The notes below the pieces were generated by a model that saw only the letters and a program-made list of their open reading frames with translations, ran no database searches and was not told where the DNA came from. DNA of 31,417 bases from JBEKTY01 sp049515555 (GTDB lineage: Bacteria; Planctomycetota; Planctomycetia; Pirellulales; Thermoguttaceae): contig JBEKTY010000096.1 in the NCBI GenBank assembly GCA_049515555.1, positions 1-31,417 of the forward strand, given 5' to 3'. Within the stretch, counting starts at the first letter, position 1, and the number at the start of each line of letters is the position of its first letter. A program made the position numbers and the translations under genes. Below are positions 22,001 to 29,135 of the stretch, piece after piece.

Positions 22001-23683
22001 ACCCGCAGCAACCCGCGGATCTTCGAGAATCGCCGGCTGCCGATCCCCTGGAAGGTGAAGCAGCGCGTCCGCGTGTTCGACTCGGGCATCGTTTTGACGC
22101 AGATCGAGGTGGAGCTGCCCAAGGGCGAAGTTTACGAGCTGGATTGGGCCTCGCTCTCGGTCAATCTGGACGATTCGCTGTACAAGGAGCCGACTGCCGA
22201 GCGGCAGGCCCGATTCCAGTACGGCTGGGCGTTTCCCGGCAGCCCCGAGCAGAGCTTCAACAGCTACAAGCCCGTGATCGAAGAGCTCAGGCACTTGCCG
22301 CTGGACATCGACGTCAAGCCCGAGGACGTACTGCTGACGCACAAGCCGCTGCTGTTCGGCTCGGCGGCCTACGACCTGACGCACGTCAAGGGGGCGGCCG
22401 TCAACGGCTATGCCGAATGTTGCCTGGCCGAGGCCAAGAGCCTGGTGGGCACCACGGCGGATTTCGGGTCGCACCTGATGGTGCGGCCGGTTTCCGGCAT
22501 GTCGCCCGTCCCCACCGAAGTCGGCTCGATGCGCCCGCAGCCTTGTTTCGGGGTGAGCTGGAACCTGTTCGACGGCGAAACGCGCGGCCTGAACGAGCCG
22601 TTGAAGTACGAGAACACACTGACCTTTGCCGTGGCGTCGCGGAAGCGGTCGTCGCTCGCCGGCGCGGCGGCCGACGATCGGAGCGTGCTCCTGGGCGCGC
22701 GGATCTATTACGCGCGCACGCGGCCGCCGACGGTCGAGGAGGTCCGGGCGATGGCCGCCGACGGCTGCGACACGCTGATCCTGGGGCCGGCGTGGCGCGA
22801 GCGGCCGCCGGCCACCGCGGCCGCCGTCGAAGCCGCCCACACCGCGGGCCTCCGCGTGGGCGCGGCCGTCGACCTCCGCGATCTCCGTTCCCTGGTTGCC
22901 GACGAGGCCTGGTTCACCCGGCAGTTTCAGAAGGACCGCGACGGCCTGCTGGTCGGCGGGGCCGATTTCCTGGCCAACGCAGCGCCGGAAGGTACGCTGG
23001 AGGCATTGGGAGAGAAGGTCACATTCCGTTACGACGGCCCGCTGCGTGCCAACGCCGCCCCGCTGGCCATCTGCATGCGGGCCTTGCGGAGGATCGTCGG
23101 CCCACGCGGCTTCTTGATCGCCGATCCCAGCCCCGGTCAGGCCAATTTGCTTTCCCTGGCCGAGTGCGACCTGTGGGTCTCGGAGAAACCGGAGCCCATG
23201 CGCTGGTGCTCGCCGCAAGACGGCTGTTTGCGGCGCCACCGGGCCGGGGCCGCCTGGGGACCGATGCTCGACGCGCTGCCGCCGCCCTGGATGGCCCTGG
23301 CCGCCATGCACGCCGATACGCCGGTGATCCTCTGGCCGCCCAAGGATAAACAACACCGCGCCTGGTGGGACCTCTGCCGGCGGCTGCCGCCGCCGGGCGT
23401 GCGCGTCGAGTCCGATCTGATCGCCTCCGAGCGCCGCTTCAGCACGACCTCCGAGAACGTCCACGGCACGCTGTTCGACGGCGGCGGGGGGCGGATGCTG
23501 CTGCTCGTGGCCGCCGAGAAGGAAGATTCCGCCCAAGTGCGGCTGACGTTCCCCGTTGCCGCCGCCAAAACGCTCGACGGCAAGGAAGTGCCCATCCGCA
23601 ACGGCACGCTGGAGGCCGGCGCGCTGTCGGCCTGGCAGGTCAAAGGCTTCGAGCTCTCCGGTCCCGCGAAGGTGACGCCATGA
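19070..23683 (+). CDS. VWA/GATase-like membrane protein fused to a secreted carbohydrate-enzyme-like half
   Basis: A 1537-aa protein in two parts. Part one (1-850) has two N-terminal membrane helices (about 5-55) and a VWA-like domain starting near 65 with a degenerate DHSASIA. Beta domains and a GATase-like segment (about 280-365, FVREGGGLLFTGG) follow, then a second VWA domain with a full MIDAS, DNSWSMN (D388, S390, S392). A membrane helix lies at about 805-835. Such proteins are standard partners of MoxR/BatA. Part two begins with a signal-peptide-like stretch (AAAAGMLLVWTAGGTAAMEV, M865). It continues for 670 residues as a beta-sandwich followed by a TIM-barrel-like segment (TVEEVRAMAADGCDTLILGP), resembling secreted glycosidases of unknown family. 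A palindromic repeat is translated near 698-720. The fusion looks like two ancestral genes. Confidence 0.8.
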   Translation: MLSHLIIAVILVLAGGYTIAFAVRTDLPWSRRRVAAIALCRLGILAAVGAWCFEVNLAFHTRSERVELVLLADHSASIAPEGLQAVDQWIERAEAAARQSGNFLLTRELAAEGGRATPIAEALDAARRLFPGRGEKRILLLSDGRATGGDPRAEILQLQQDAIKVYAVPAMALPGESLVADFSLPAAAWRSVPVTAEATLQAAAAGPCLLTLAVDGKPSAQRQLRLAAGRTVVELPLVFPSDGVHQVELRARFAQDRLDWNNRAAALVDVPLAPRVIMISEVQAARHPLRAVLEAAGLEVRTVAPQDLPPRVSCDCMVLDNVAAKALGEARMQALEAFVREGGGLLFTGGRRAYGAGGYHGTPLESVFPVLLEPKKEYPPFALVVVLDNSWSMNEGLSSTVGKIDIAKEIAIAAAEGLNPGDWLALVSFDSEYHNIIAPTRVKDLEPAKYEIARIGAFGMTNILGGLTEAARIIQSIDAAYKHILLVSDGKETEIGTDYSLLLASLDRMRISLSAVGVGTSVNAKLLNTLAYAGKGRYHHTQSVREIPAVVLQEAKGPENQLLVEMPLAAKKLEEDPALAGIDVEGLPPLAGYNRTRARLHAWTPLAISPKREPLLARMHYGRGQAAAFLSTATPLWANRWISERPAEYVAFWRQMVFSLLAPPHHALRPGVSYEEGRPVFDFTAPAAGRWAVSQSRRPSQSSSGGLSQFSSDEKGTVPFNMGSPPATRQIGDLPRDGLRVAAGSDALLVTAHGKLNAAFAWNRTYGREFGDAADGEKILRTLCEQTQGVFQPPPESLFAGGRSWAAWEIGRAAWLAVAAGLMALELLVRRLPAVFALVRRRGPPVVAAAAGMLLVWTAGGTAAMEVTREGSRLTVAGANFRYTWDAHRGGELALVEQPGLVEGGWWLRGMPGQPRSAWQRVNSSFAWKSLDTIPALSLATRRGAYYSLEWAIAYNNADRDARIDILKQSAGEVVFETRSNPRIFENRRLPIPWKVKQRVRVFDSGIVLTQIEVELPKGEVYELDWASLSVNLDDSLYKEPTAERQARFQYGWAFPGSPEQSFNSYKPVIEELRHLPLDIDVKPEDVLLTHKPLLFGSAAYDLTHVKGAAVNGYAECCLAEAKSLVGTTADFGSHLMVRPVSGMSPVPTEVGSMRPQPCFGVSWNLFDGETRGLNEPLKYENTLTFAVASRKRSSLAGAAADDRSVLLGARIYYARTRPPTVEEVRAMAADGCDTLILGPAWRERPPATAAAVEAAHTAGLRVGAAVDLRDLRSLVADEAWFTRQFQKDRDGLLVGGADFLANAAPEGTLEALGEKVTFRYDGPLRANAAPLAICMRALRRIVGPRGFLIADPSPGQANLLSLAECDLWVSEKPEPMRWCSPQDGCLRRHRAGAAWGPMLDALPPPWMALAAMHADTPVILWPPKDKQHRAWWDLCRRLPPPGVRVESDLIASERRFSTTSENVHGTLFDGGGGRMLLLVAAEKEDSAQVRLTFPVAAAKTLDGKEVPIRNGTLEAGALSAWQVKGFELSGPAKVTP
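21160..21226. repeat. 44-bp palindromic repeat with an adjoining partial copy
   Basis: The complete unit is 21183-21226. Directly before it, 21160-21181 is a diverged copy of the left arm with three differences in 22 positions. The reading frame through the unit (GGLSQFSSDEKGTVPF) differs from that used at 18744-18787, so this is not an inherited protein domain but a DNA element tolerated in different frames. Confidence 0.85.
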
Positions 23684-26600
23684 TCCGTCGGGTTGCGATC
23701 ATCCTTCTGGTTTTCCTGCCGGCGGCCGCCGGCCAGGCCCGGGCCCAATGGCAGACGCTCGACTTCGACCTCTCGCGGAACGACCGCCAGGCGTACAGCA
23801 GCGACATTCCGGCCGAGGCATTCACGCCGGCCGGACTGAAACTGGCCTTGAAGCCCGGCGCCGAGTATTCCCTGACGAGCAAGCAGCTCTTCTCCGATGA
23901 GTTCGACTTCGACCTCCAGATCGAGGTGCCCGAGCGGAGCGCGAAAGGCGTGCTCTCGATCGACCTCGTCCTGGTGAACGACGAGCGCCGCCGCAAGGTC
24001 GTCGGCGCCTACCGCAACACGTCGACCAGGCCGGGCACCGACGCCTGCCAGCTCCGCTATTACAAGGACGGAAAAGCGGCGGGCTTCCAGTGGGAGGGCC
24101 ACTGGCAGGACTTCAGCAGCTCCGTGGGCTACGGCGAAGGCGTCATGGAGTGGCTGCGGCTCCACAAGGCCCTGACCAAGGTGTGGTTCGTGCAGAAGTG
24201 CAAGGGCGCCCCTTATGCCTGGGCCTCGTCGTGCGAGTACCCCAGGCCCAACTACTTCGACGAGGATTGCGAGTCGTTTCGGCCGGGCTTCGTGGTCCGC
24301 GCCGACGCCGACGCCACGGCGACGCTGTTGATCAAGGCGGTGCGGGTCTCCGGCCCCGCCGTCGTACCCCGGGATCCCGGGCGGAGGACCTTTCTCTTCG
24401 ATTTCGGTCCCGTGGACCAGGAGCTGGAGGACGACTTCTGCCCGGTAAACGAGTTCAGCATGTACACGCCGGCGAAAGGCTACGGCTGGGTGATCCCCGA
24501 GCCGGAGAAGATCTGGTACGAGCGGCGCCAGGGCGTGCCGCAACTGGACGACGCGGCGATCGCCGCCCGCGGACTCCCGCCCATCAATAAAGACACCGAA
24601 GGCTGGTACCAATCGTTCGTCCGCTCCGCCTACTGGCTTCAGGCGAACGACAAGAAGCTGTTCTATTCCACCTCGCACGGCTACGACTTCGTCGAGTTCT
24701 TCCAGAAGCATCTGGACCTGAAGACGCCGCTGGATCGCGACTTTGTGGGCATGGCCCGCCCCTATCACTTCGCCCTGGACCCCTTGCACCAGAAGGACAT
24801 CGAGGAGCGGCGGGGCGCGATCTACATCGACGACGACCTGTCGGCCGAGTTCCTGGTCGACTTGCCCAACGGGCGCTACAACTTGATCCTGGGGGTGGGC
24901 TATTCCAACTCGCTTTACGCCGGCGCCTCGCGCTTCAACGTCGAGGTGCAGGGGAAGGTTCGCAAACAGGCATTGGAGTCGCACTGGCAGCGGCCCAACC
25001 AGCACCCCATCCGCGACGTTGCCGTTACCGACGGCCAAATGCGGCTGCGCCTGTTCTGCGACTGCCGCAAGTCGATGGACTCGTACAGCAACCACAACGT
25101 GGGCATCGGCTGGATGATCAACTACCTGCTGGTCCTGCCGGCCGAACAGCGCGAGCTGATGAACCAGTGGGAGTGGAAGATCATCAAGCGCCGCGGCGAG
25201 ATCATCCGTCGCGTGACGTTCGTCGAGGGCGAGCCGGCCGCCACCCGCAACGAGGGCAACTTCATCTCCACGGGCGGCAAGCCCTTCTACTTCCACAAGG
25301 TGATGAACAACTATCACCCCGGCGCCAGCGAGCACTATCCCTACTACTGCCTGGCCGACGTGCTCAGCAGCCAGCACGGCATCAACAACTCGGCCCATTT
25401 CTTCCGCCATGATTGGGAGAAGCTCTCCTACTCCGACGATTATCCTTGGTCCAGCATCGACAAGCTGAACATGGCCTACACCTGGGGCTACCTGACGACC
25501 CTGCACCACGACGGCATCCTGTCGTTCGTTCCGCATGCGGCCTCCGGCGAAGGATCGCCCACCGTCGACGCCCGCGGGCGGAGCAACCCCTACAACGTCC
25601 AGCCGCCTTTGAATTCGGCCTTGGGCAAGGAGATCCAGAAAGAGGCCTATACGATGATGTCCAACCACCTGCGGCTGCACCCGGCCGTGGGCGGACACTT
25701 CATCTACGAGGAGCTTTGGCATCCGGACGAACTGGGCTACGACGACCAGTCTCTGCTCCAGTACCGCGACTGGCTGCAGCGGCGCTACGAAAGCATCGAC
25801 CGGCTGAACGAGGATTGGGGCCGCGGCTACAAGTCGTTCGACGAGATCGTGCAGCCCGAGACGTGGAAGAAGGAATGGTTCGAGTACGCGCCCGAGTTCG
25901 TGCTTTTTCGCAAGTTTCGCGGCTGGGCCCAGCGGGAGATGGTCCGCAGCGCGTGCGACGCGATCCGCCGCCTCGAGCCCGAGCACTTCTCGTGGGGCGC
26001 CAAGGGCGACTTCGGCACGCAGTCGTGGTACACGGGCGAGTTCGTGGACATGTTCGGCTGGTACACGCCCTACGTGGCGGCCAGCGCGGCCCGCTACTTC
26101 GGCCGCGCGGCCATCTCCGGCGGCTACCAACTCAACTGCGAGCACGCCTATCTCGACGGCCGCCGGCAGGCCGACCACAAGCCGGGCCCGCGGCAGTACC
26201 TGGGCCGCGACGAAGCCGAGCAGGTCTACGGCCTGCTCATCTCCTCGGTCTTCAAGGGCGCCAAGGGATTCTTCAGCGAGTGGTACGAGGACGGCATGTG
26301 CCACGCCTTCCATCGCACCACGCTCATCCGCGAAGGCTCGGCCAAGTACCAGATCAAGCACTGGACGGGCCAGTTGGCCTTCTACGAGCCGCCCGCGATG
26401 GAGGGCCCGCCGGTCACCATGGACCGCAACGCCCTGCGTGCCTCGGCTGCCAATCAGCTCCTGCTGCGGCTGGCGCCCTTGTGGCTGCCGGCCCGGCCGC
26501 CGGAGCCCAAGGTGCTCTTCCCCACCACCGAGGCCAGCTTCTATCTGCGCTTTTTCGGCGAGCGGCCCTACGCCGACTTCGAGACCGTCGCCATGCGGCT

Positions 26601-28116
26601 CCTACGGTCGACCAACATCCCGGCCGACTTCCTATGCCTGGAAGCCGTGGCCGACCTGTCGCGCTATCAATTGCTCGTGCTGGGCGATACGGCACAAGCC
26701 ATCTCGCGGCGCGACGCCCAGCGGGTGCGGCAGTTCGTCCGCCAGGGAGGCAAGCTGATTATGCTTAACGGCGGCGGCTTTTCCGACGACGCCCGCCCCA
26801 GGCGATATTGGAACAAGCCGGGCGACGTCTACCCGCTCGCGGAATTCGCCGAGCTGGGCGGCTATGCGCTCGTCTCCGACGGCCCCTATCACCAGCCGCT
26901 GGAGAAGACCGAGGTGCGTTTCGCCCGCTGCGACGTGGCGCCCCAAATCGCCGACGGCACTTTACTGGGCCGCTACGACTGCCCGTGCAGCTACGAGCCC
27001 CGACCCGGCTCCCGCGTCTTTCTCAAGGGCCGGGTGCCGAAAACCGGCAAGGAGGTGGTCCTGGGGATCATCAACGCCGCGGGCAACGTCGCCGTGGTGA
27101 ACTTTCCGCCCAAGGAAGCCGCTGACGAGCAGGTCCGGCCGCTGGCCCAATGGTTCCGCCGCTTGCTGGAGCGCTGGCAGATCGACGGCCGCGTAAGCCT
27201 CGGCGGCGCCGACGACGCCTGGGACCTGTATGCCGGATACCTGGAAGGCGACGGCTACACCCTGGCCGCCGTCTGCAACCTCTCCCGCCACGACGAGCGG
27301 CGGGTGCAACTGAAGCTGGGCACCCTGCCGGCCGGCCAGTACGCCGTAAGCGACGTGGGCGGGCCGCGCCCCGAGTTCATGCACAAGCCCGACGGCGGGG
27401 AGAGGCTCCGTGGCGACCCCGCCCTGCGCCAAATGAAGATCGACCACTGGCTGTCGGCCGAGCAGGTGGCCCGGCAGGGCATTCCGTGCCAGGTCGGTCC
27501 GCTGGAGGCGCGGGTCTTCCTCATTCGCCCGGCGGCCGCCAAGACCTGGGTCTCGATCTGGAAGCCTTCGCTGGCCGGCTTTGCCCGGCACGGCGTGACG
27601 GTCGCCTATGGGACGGCGGCCCACGAGCGGCCGGCCGCCGAGGCCATCCGCGCGACGCTGGAGTCTCTCGGGGTTCAAGCCCGGACTGCCGCCGCCGGGG
27701 ATCTCAAACGGCTGAAGCTCCGCCACGAGGTCCGCATCAACCCGCTCAAGGCCGACCGCGGCTATCATGAGGACATGAGCGTCTGGTATCTCGTCGACAC
27801 GTTCCAGAACGAAATCGTCGATACGGACCGCAGCCTGATCCTCGTCGGGCCGCGCGAGAGCAACGCCCTGGTGGACCTCTTGAGCAAGGAAGGGACCTTC
27901 GCCTACGACAAGATGCTGGAGAAGCCTTGCGGCGCCTACCCCGGCCCCGGCCGCGGAGTGATCGGCACGGCGGAAGCGGTCAACTCGCCGATCTACGATC
28001 TCCGCAGCCGCTCCCGCGACGCGATTATCGCGGCCGGCTCCGACCCCGCCGGCACCCAGTCGGCGGCCGACGAGCTGATCCGCCTGCTCCGCGAGAACGT
28101 AAAGAGGCGTCAGTGA
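23680..28116 (+). CDS. Secreted GH42-like (beta-galactosidase-like) protein
   Basis: A 1478-aa exported protein; the signal peptide is MIRRVAIILLVFLPAAAGQARAQ. The N-terminal 600 residues are beta-rich carbohydrate-binding-like domains. A TIM barrel follows, with the GH42-typical stretch YRDWLQRRYESIDRLNEDWGRGYKSFDEI preceded by HFIYEELWHPDEL (candidate acid/base E677 or E678). A candidate nucleophile is in FFSEWYEDG (E867). A GATase-like domain at about 940-1040 (LVLGDTAQAI...VRQFVRQGGKLIMLNGGG) matches the GH42 trimerisation domain. About 190 C-terminal residues are unrecognised. It is the last gene of the operon, overlapping the VWA fusion gene by ATGA, so it is made together with the MoxR/VWA proteins. 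Fold is fairly sure; substrate unknown. Confidence 0.82.
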   Translation: MIRRVAIILLVFLPAAAGQARAQWQTLDFDLSRNDRQAYSSDIPAEAFTPAGLKLALKPGAEYSLTSKQLFSDEFDFDLQIEVPERSAKGVLSIDLVLVNDERRRKVVGAYRNTSTRPGTDACQLRYYKDGKAAGFQWEGHWQDFSSSVGYGEGVMEWLRLHKALTKVWFVQKCKGAPYAWASSCEYPRPNYFDEDCESFRPGFVVRADADATATLLIKAVRVSGPAVVPRDPGRRTFLFDFGPVDQELEDDFCPVNEFSMYTPAKGYGWVIPEPEKIWYERRQGVPQLDDAAIAARGLPPINKDTEGWYQSFVRSAYWLQANDKKLFYSTSHGYDFVEFFQKHLDLKTPLDRDFVGMARPYHFALDPLHQKDIEERRGAIYIDDDLSAEFLVDLPNGRYNLILGVGYSNSLYAGASRFNVEVQGKVRKQALESHWQRPNQHPIRDVAVTDGQMRLRLFCDCRKSMDSYSNHNVGIGWMINYLLVLPAEQRELMNQWEWKIIKRRGEIIRRVTFVEGEPAATRNEGNFISTGGKPFYFHKVMNNYHPGASEHYPYYCLADVLSSQHGINNSAHFFRHDWEKLSYSDDYPWSSIDKLNMAYTWGYLTTLHHDGILSFVPHAASGEGSPTVDARGRSNPYNVQPPLNSALGKEIQKEAYTMMSNHLRLHPAVGGHFIYEELWHPDELGYDDQSLLQYRDWLQRRYESIDRLNEDWGRGYKSFDEIVQPETWKKEWFEYAPEFVLFRKFRGWAQREMVRSACDAIRRLEPEHFSWGAKGDFGTQSWYTGEFVDMFGWYTPYVAASAARYFGRAAISGGYQLNCEHAYLDGRRQADHKPGPRQYLGRDEAEQVYGLLISSVFKGAKGFFSEWYEDGMCHAFHRTTLIREGSAKYQIKHWTGQLAFYEPPAMEGPPVTMDRNALRASAANQLLLRLAPLWLPARPPEPKVLFPTTEASFYLRFFGERPYADFETVAMRLLRSTNIPADFLCLEAVADLSRYQLLVLGDTAQAISRRDAQRVRQFVRQGGKLIMLNGGGFSDDARPRRYWNKPGDVYPLAEFAELGGYALVSDGPYHQPLEKTEVRFARCDVAPQIADGTLLGRYDCPCSYEPRPGSRVFLKGRVPKTGKEVVLGIINAAGNVAVVNFPPKEAADEQVRPLAQWFRRLLERWQIDGRVSLGGADDAWDLYAGYLEGDGYTLAAVCNLSRHDERRVQLKLGTLPAGQYAVSDVGGPRPEFMHKPDGGERLRGDPALRQMKIDHWLSAEQVARQGIPCQVGPLEARVFLIRPAAAKTWVSIWKPSLAGFARHGVTVAYGTAAHERPAAEAIRATLESLGVQARTAAAGDLKRLKLRHEVRINPLKADRGYHEDMSVWYLVDTFQNEIVDTDRSLILVGPRESNALVDLLSKEGTFAYDKMLEKPCGAYPGPGRGVIGTAEAVNSPIYDLRSRSRDAIIAAGSDPAGTQSAADELIRLLRENVKRRQ

Positions 28117-28140
28117 GCCTATGTGACTGGGACAAATGCG

Positions 28141-28189
28141 AAACGCCATTCGTAAGCACTTATGCCAAAGCTACTTACGAAAGGCGTTT
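28141..28189 (+). terminator. Possible terminator after the MoxR-GH operon
   Basis: Arms 28141-28156 and 28174-28189 pair with one mismatch around a 17-base loop, 24 bases after the operon's stop. The right arm ends in TTTT, but the T-run is part of the stem and stops there. It could equally be a small palindromic element. Confidence 0.45.
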
Positions 28190-28287
28190 TCAAAGCAAGC
28201 GGAGAGGGAGGGACCCAAACACCTGCGGAAAACACGGCAGTTTTTGCACGGTCCGATCAAAGCGCTGCAAAAAGCGCTGCGTTAGTG

Positions 28288-28384
28288 TTACTGCGCAGGC
28301 TTTCAAAATGGGCAAGATAGGGCAACCGCTGCCAAAGGACTTACGGCACCCGAACTTTACCTAACTTAACAACCTGCGCAGTAA
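28288..28384. repeat. 97-bp unit with perfect 12-bp terminal inverted repeats
   Basis: TTACTGCGCAGG at 28288-28299 and CCTGCGCAGTAA at 28373-28384 are exact reverse complements. The 73 bp between hold no gene. Immediately to the right is the palindrome TAATATAATATTA (28382-28394). The arrangement resembles a MITE or a recombinase-site pair; no flanking target duplication was seen. Confidence 0.5.
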
Positions 28385-28409
28385 TATAATATTAGGCGAC
28401 CTATCGGAA

Positions 28410-28572
28410 ATGGCCATTGGCCCCGATCTGGCCGAACTCGTCACCCGCTGGCAGGCTCTCGCCCAGGCGACCAGGGATAAGGTGAAAAGCCTAAACAACT
28501 GCGCTGGATGCTCGGCCTCTCGCCCAGGCGACCAGGGATAAGGTTCTTGCTCTGGTGCTTGCCGATGGGTGA
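28410..28572 (+). pseudogene. Small ORF frameshifted by an internal duplication
   Basis: As it stands, an ATG at 28410 opens 43 codons ending at 28541. If the 61 bp from one 28-bp repeat to the next are removed, the frame becomes 33 aa, MAIGPDLAELVTRWQALAQ... ending in DKVLALVLADG with TGA at 28570-28572. That form resembles the short helical ORFs with a D-L-A-x-x-V-x-x-W pattern that I recall beside phage-like recombinases in planctomycetes; this is from memory. I infer a small gene or gene tail disrupted by the duplication. Confidence 0.4.
28456..28544. repeat. Two identical 28-bp direct repeats, 61 bp apart
   Basis: Copies lie at 28456-28483 and 28517-28544, separated by 33 bp. Both copies are coding-like in the same codon phase (LAQATRDKV), which points to a duplication within a small gene. 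Confidence 0.85.
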
Positions 28573-28716
28573 GGTCGAGGTTACGGTCTAAAAACTGGTG
28601 TGTGTGAAGGATTCGTAGGGAGTTATACTGAGCATCACTACCCCGGTCGCATCGGCTCGGAAGCCGGCGGATCGCGCGACCGGTACTCACGCAGCCGGGC
28701 ATGGAGGGCGATTCCC

Positions 28717-29007
28717 GTGAAGGAAAGGAAAGTGTTTGCGACACTACGGGACGAACCAGGATCGGCGGCCGTTACTGTCGAAGACGACGGCGACCAAGCC
28801 TACATTCGGGACCTCTTCGCCCACTGGCCGGTGAAGCACCTGCGGGTACTGGCAGCGGGCATCGAGGAGCTTCTGAGGATGAGCCCTGGCGACCGTAAGG
28901 CTTGCGCTAACCGTGTGGCAGAACGCCAAGAGTTGGAAGGCAAGCACCCCGGCCGCCTGTCCCCGCGTCTGCCATGGCGTAAACGGGCACGCCGCACGGC
29001 AGCATAA
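28717..29007 (+). CDS. Small hypothetical protein, 96 aa
   Basis: A GTG start is chosen because GGAGGG (28703-28708) lies eight bases upstream; the frame is open further upstream to 28600 but without coding character. The protein reads VKERKVFATLRDEPGSAAVTVEDDGDQAYIRDLFAHWPVK and onward, is soluble-looking and mixed acidic/basic, with a strongly basic end (RLPWRKRARRTAA). No family was recognised. Its position beside repeats and an insertion sequence suggests an accessory gene. Confidence 0.45.
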   Translation: MKERKVFATLRDEPGSAAVTVEDDGDQAYIRDLFAHWPVKHLRVLAAGIEELLRMSPGDRKACANRVAERQELEGKHPGRLSPRLPWRKRARRTAA

Positions 29008-29015
29008 CCCGCAAG

Positions 29016-29044
29016 GGAGCGGCGCACTATCGGCGCCGTTCTCC
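29016..29044. terminator. Hairpin after the 96-aa gene
   Basis: GGAG-CGGCGC (29016-29025) pairs with GCGCCG-TT-CTCC (29033-29044) with a two-base bulge, nine bases after the stop. There is no T-run. A second small stem, GATAGG/CCTATC, lies at 29052-29076. The rest of 29045-29135 shows nothing further. Confidence 0.3.
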
Positions 29045-29135
29045 TGGGCCCGATAGGCGACATACTGTCACCTATCCACTCTCGGCCATGCGCACTCTGG
29101 CCGGCATCTTCCCGGCGGTGTCCCCCGATGAGTCC

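Larger units (their letters stand above)
28190..28716. other. Gene-poor stretch with repeats and a broken small ORF
   Basis: No intact gene was found. It contains a 97-bp inverted-repeat unit, an AT-rich palindrome at 28382-28394, a small ORF broken by duplication, and two 28-bp direct repeats, each listed separately. GC content is lower than in the operon to the left. Confidence 0.6.

Noticed and set aside
23137..26361. A 1074-codon minus-strand open frame opposite the VWA fusion and GH42-like genes
   Set aside because: It spans the junction of two well-supported plus-strand genes and has no recognisable domains or start signal.
28456..28544. Two 28-bp repeats with a 33-bp spacer as a mini-CRISPR
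   Set aside because: There are only two copies, both in the same codon phase of a small reading frame, and no cas gene is present. A duplication explains it better.
28361..28744. A 127-codon minus-strand frame across the accessory patch
   Set aside because: It crosses the direct repeats and the duplication, starts within the ribosome binding site region of the plus-strand gene and has no coding character.
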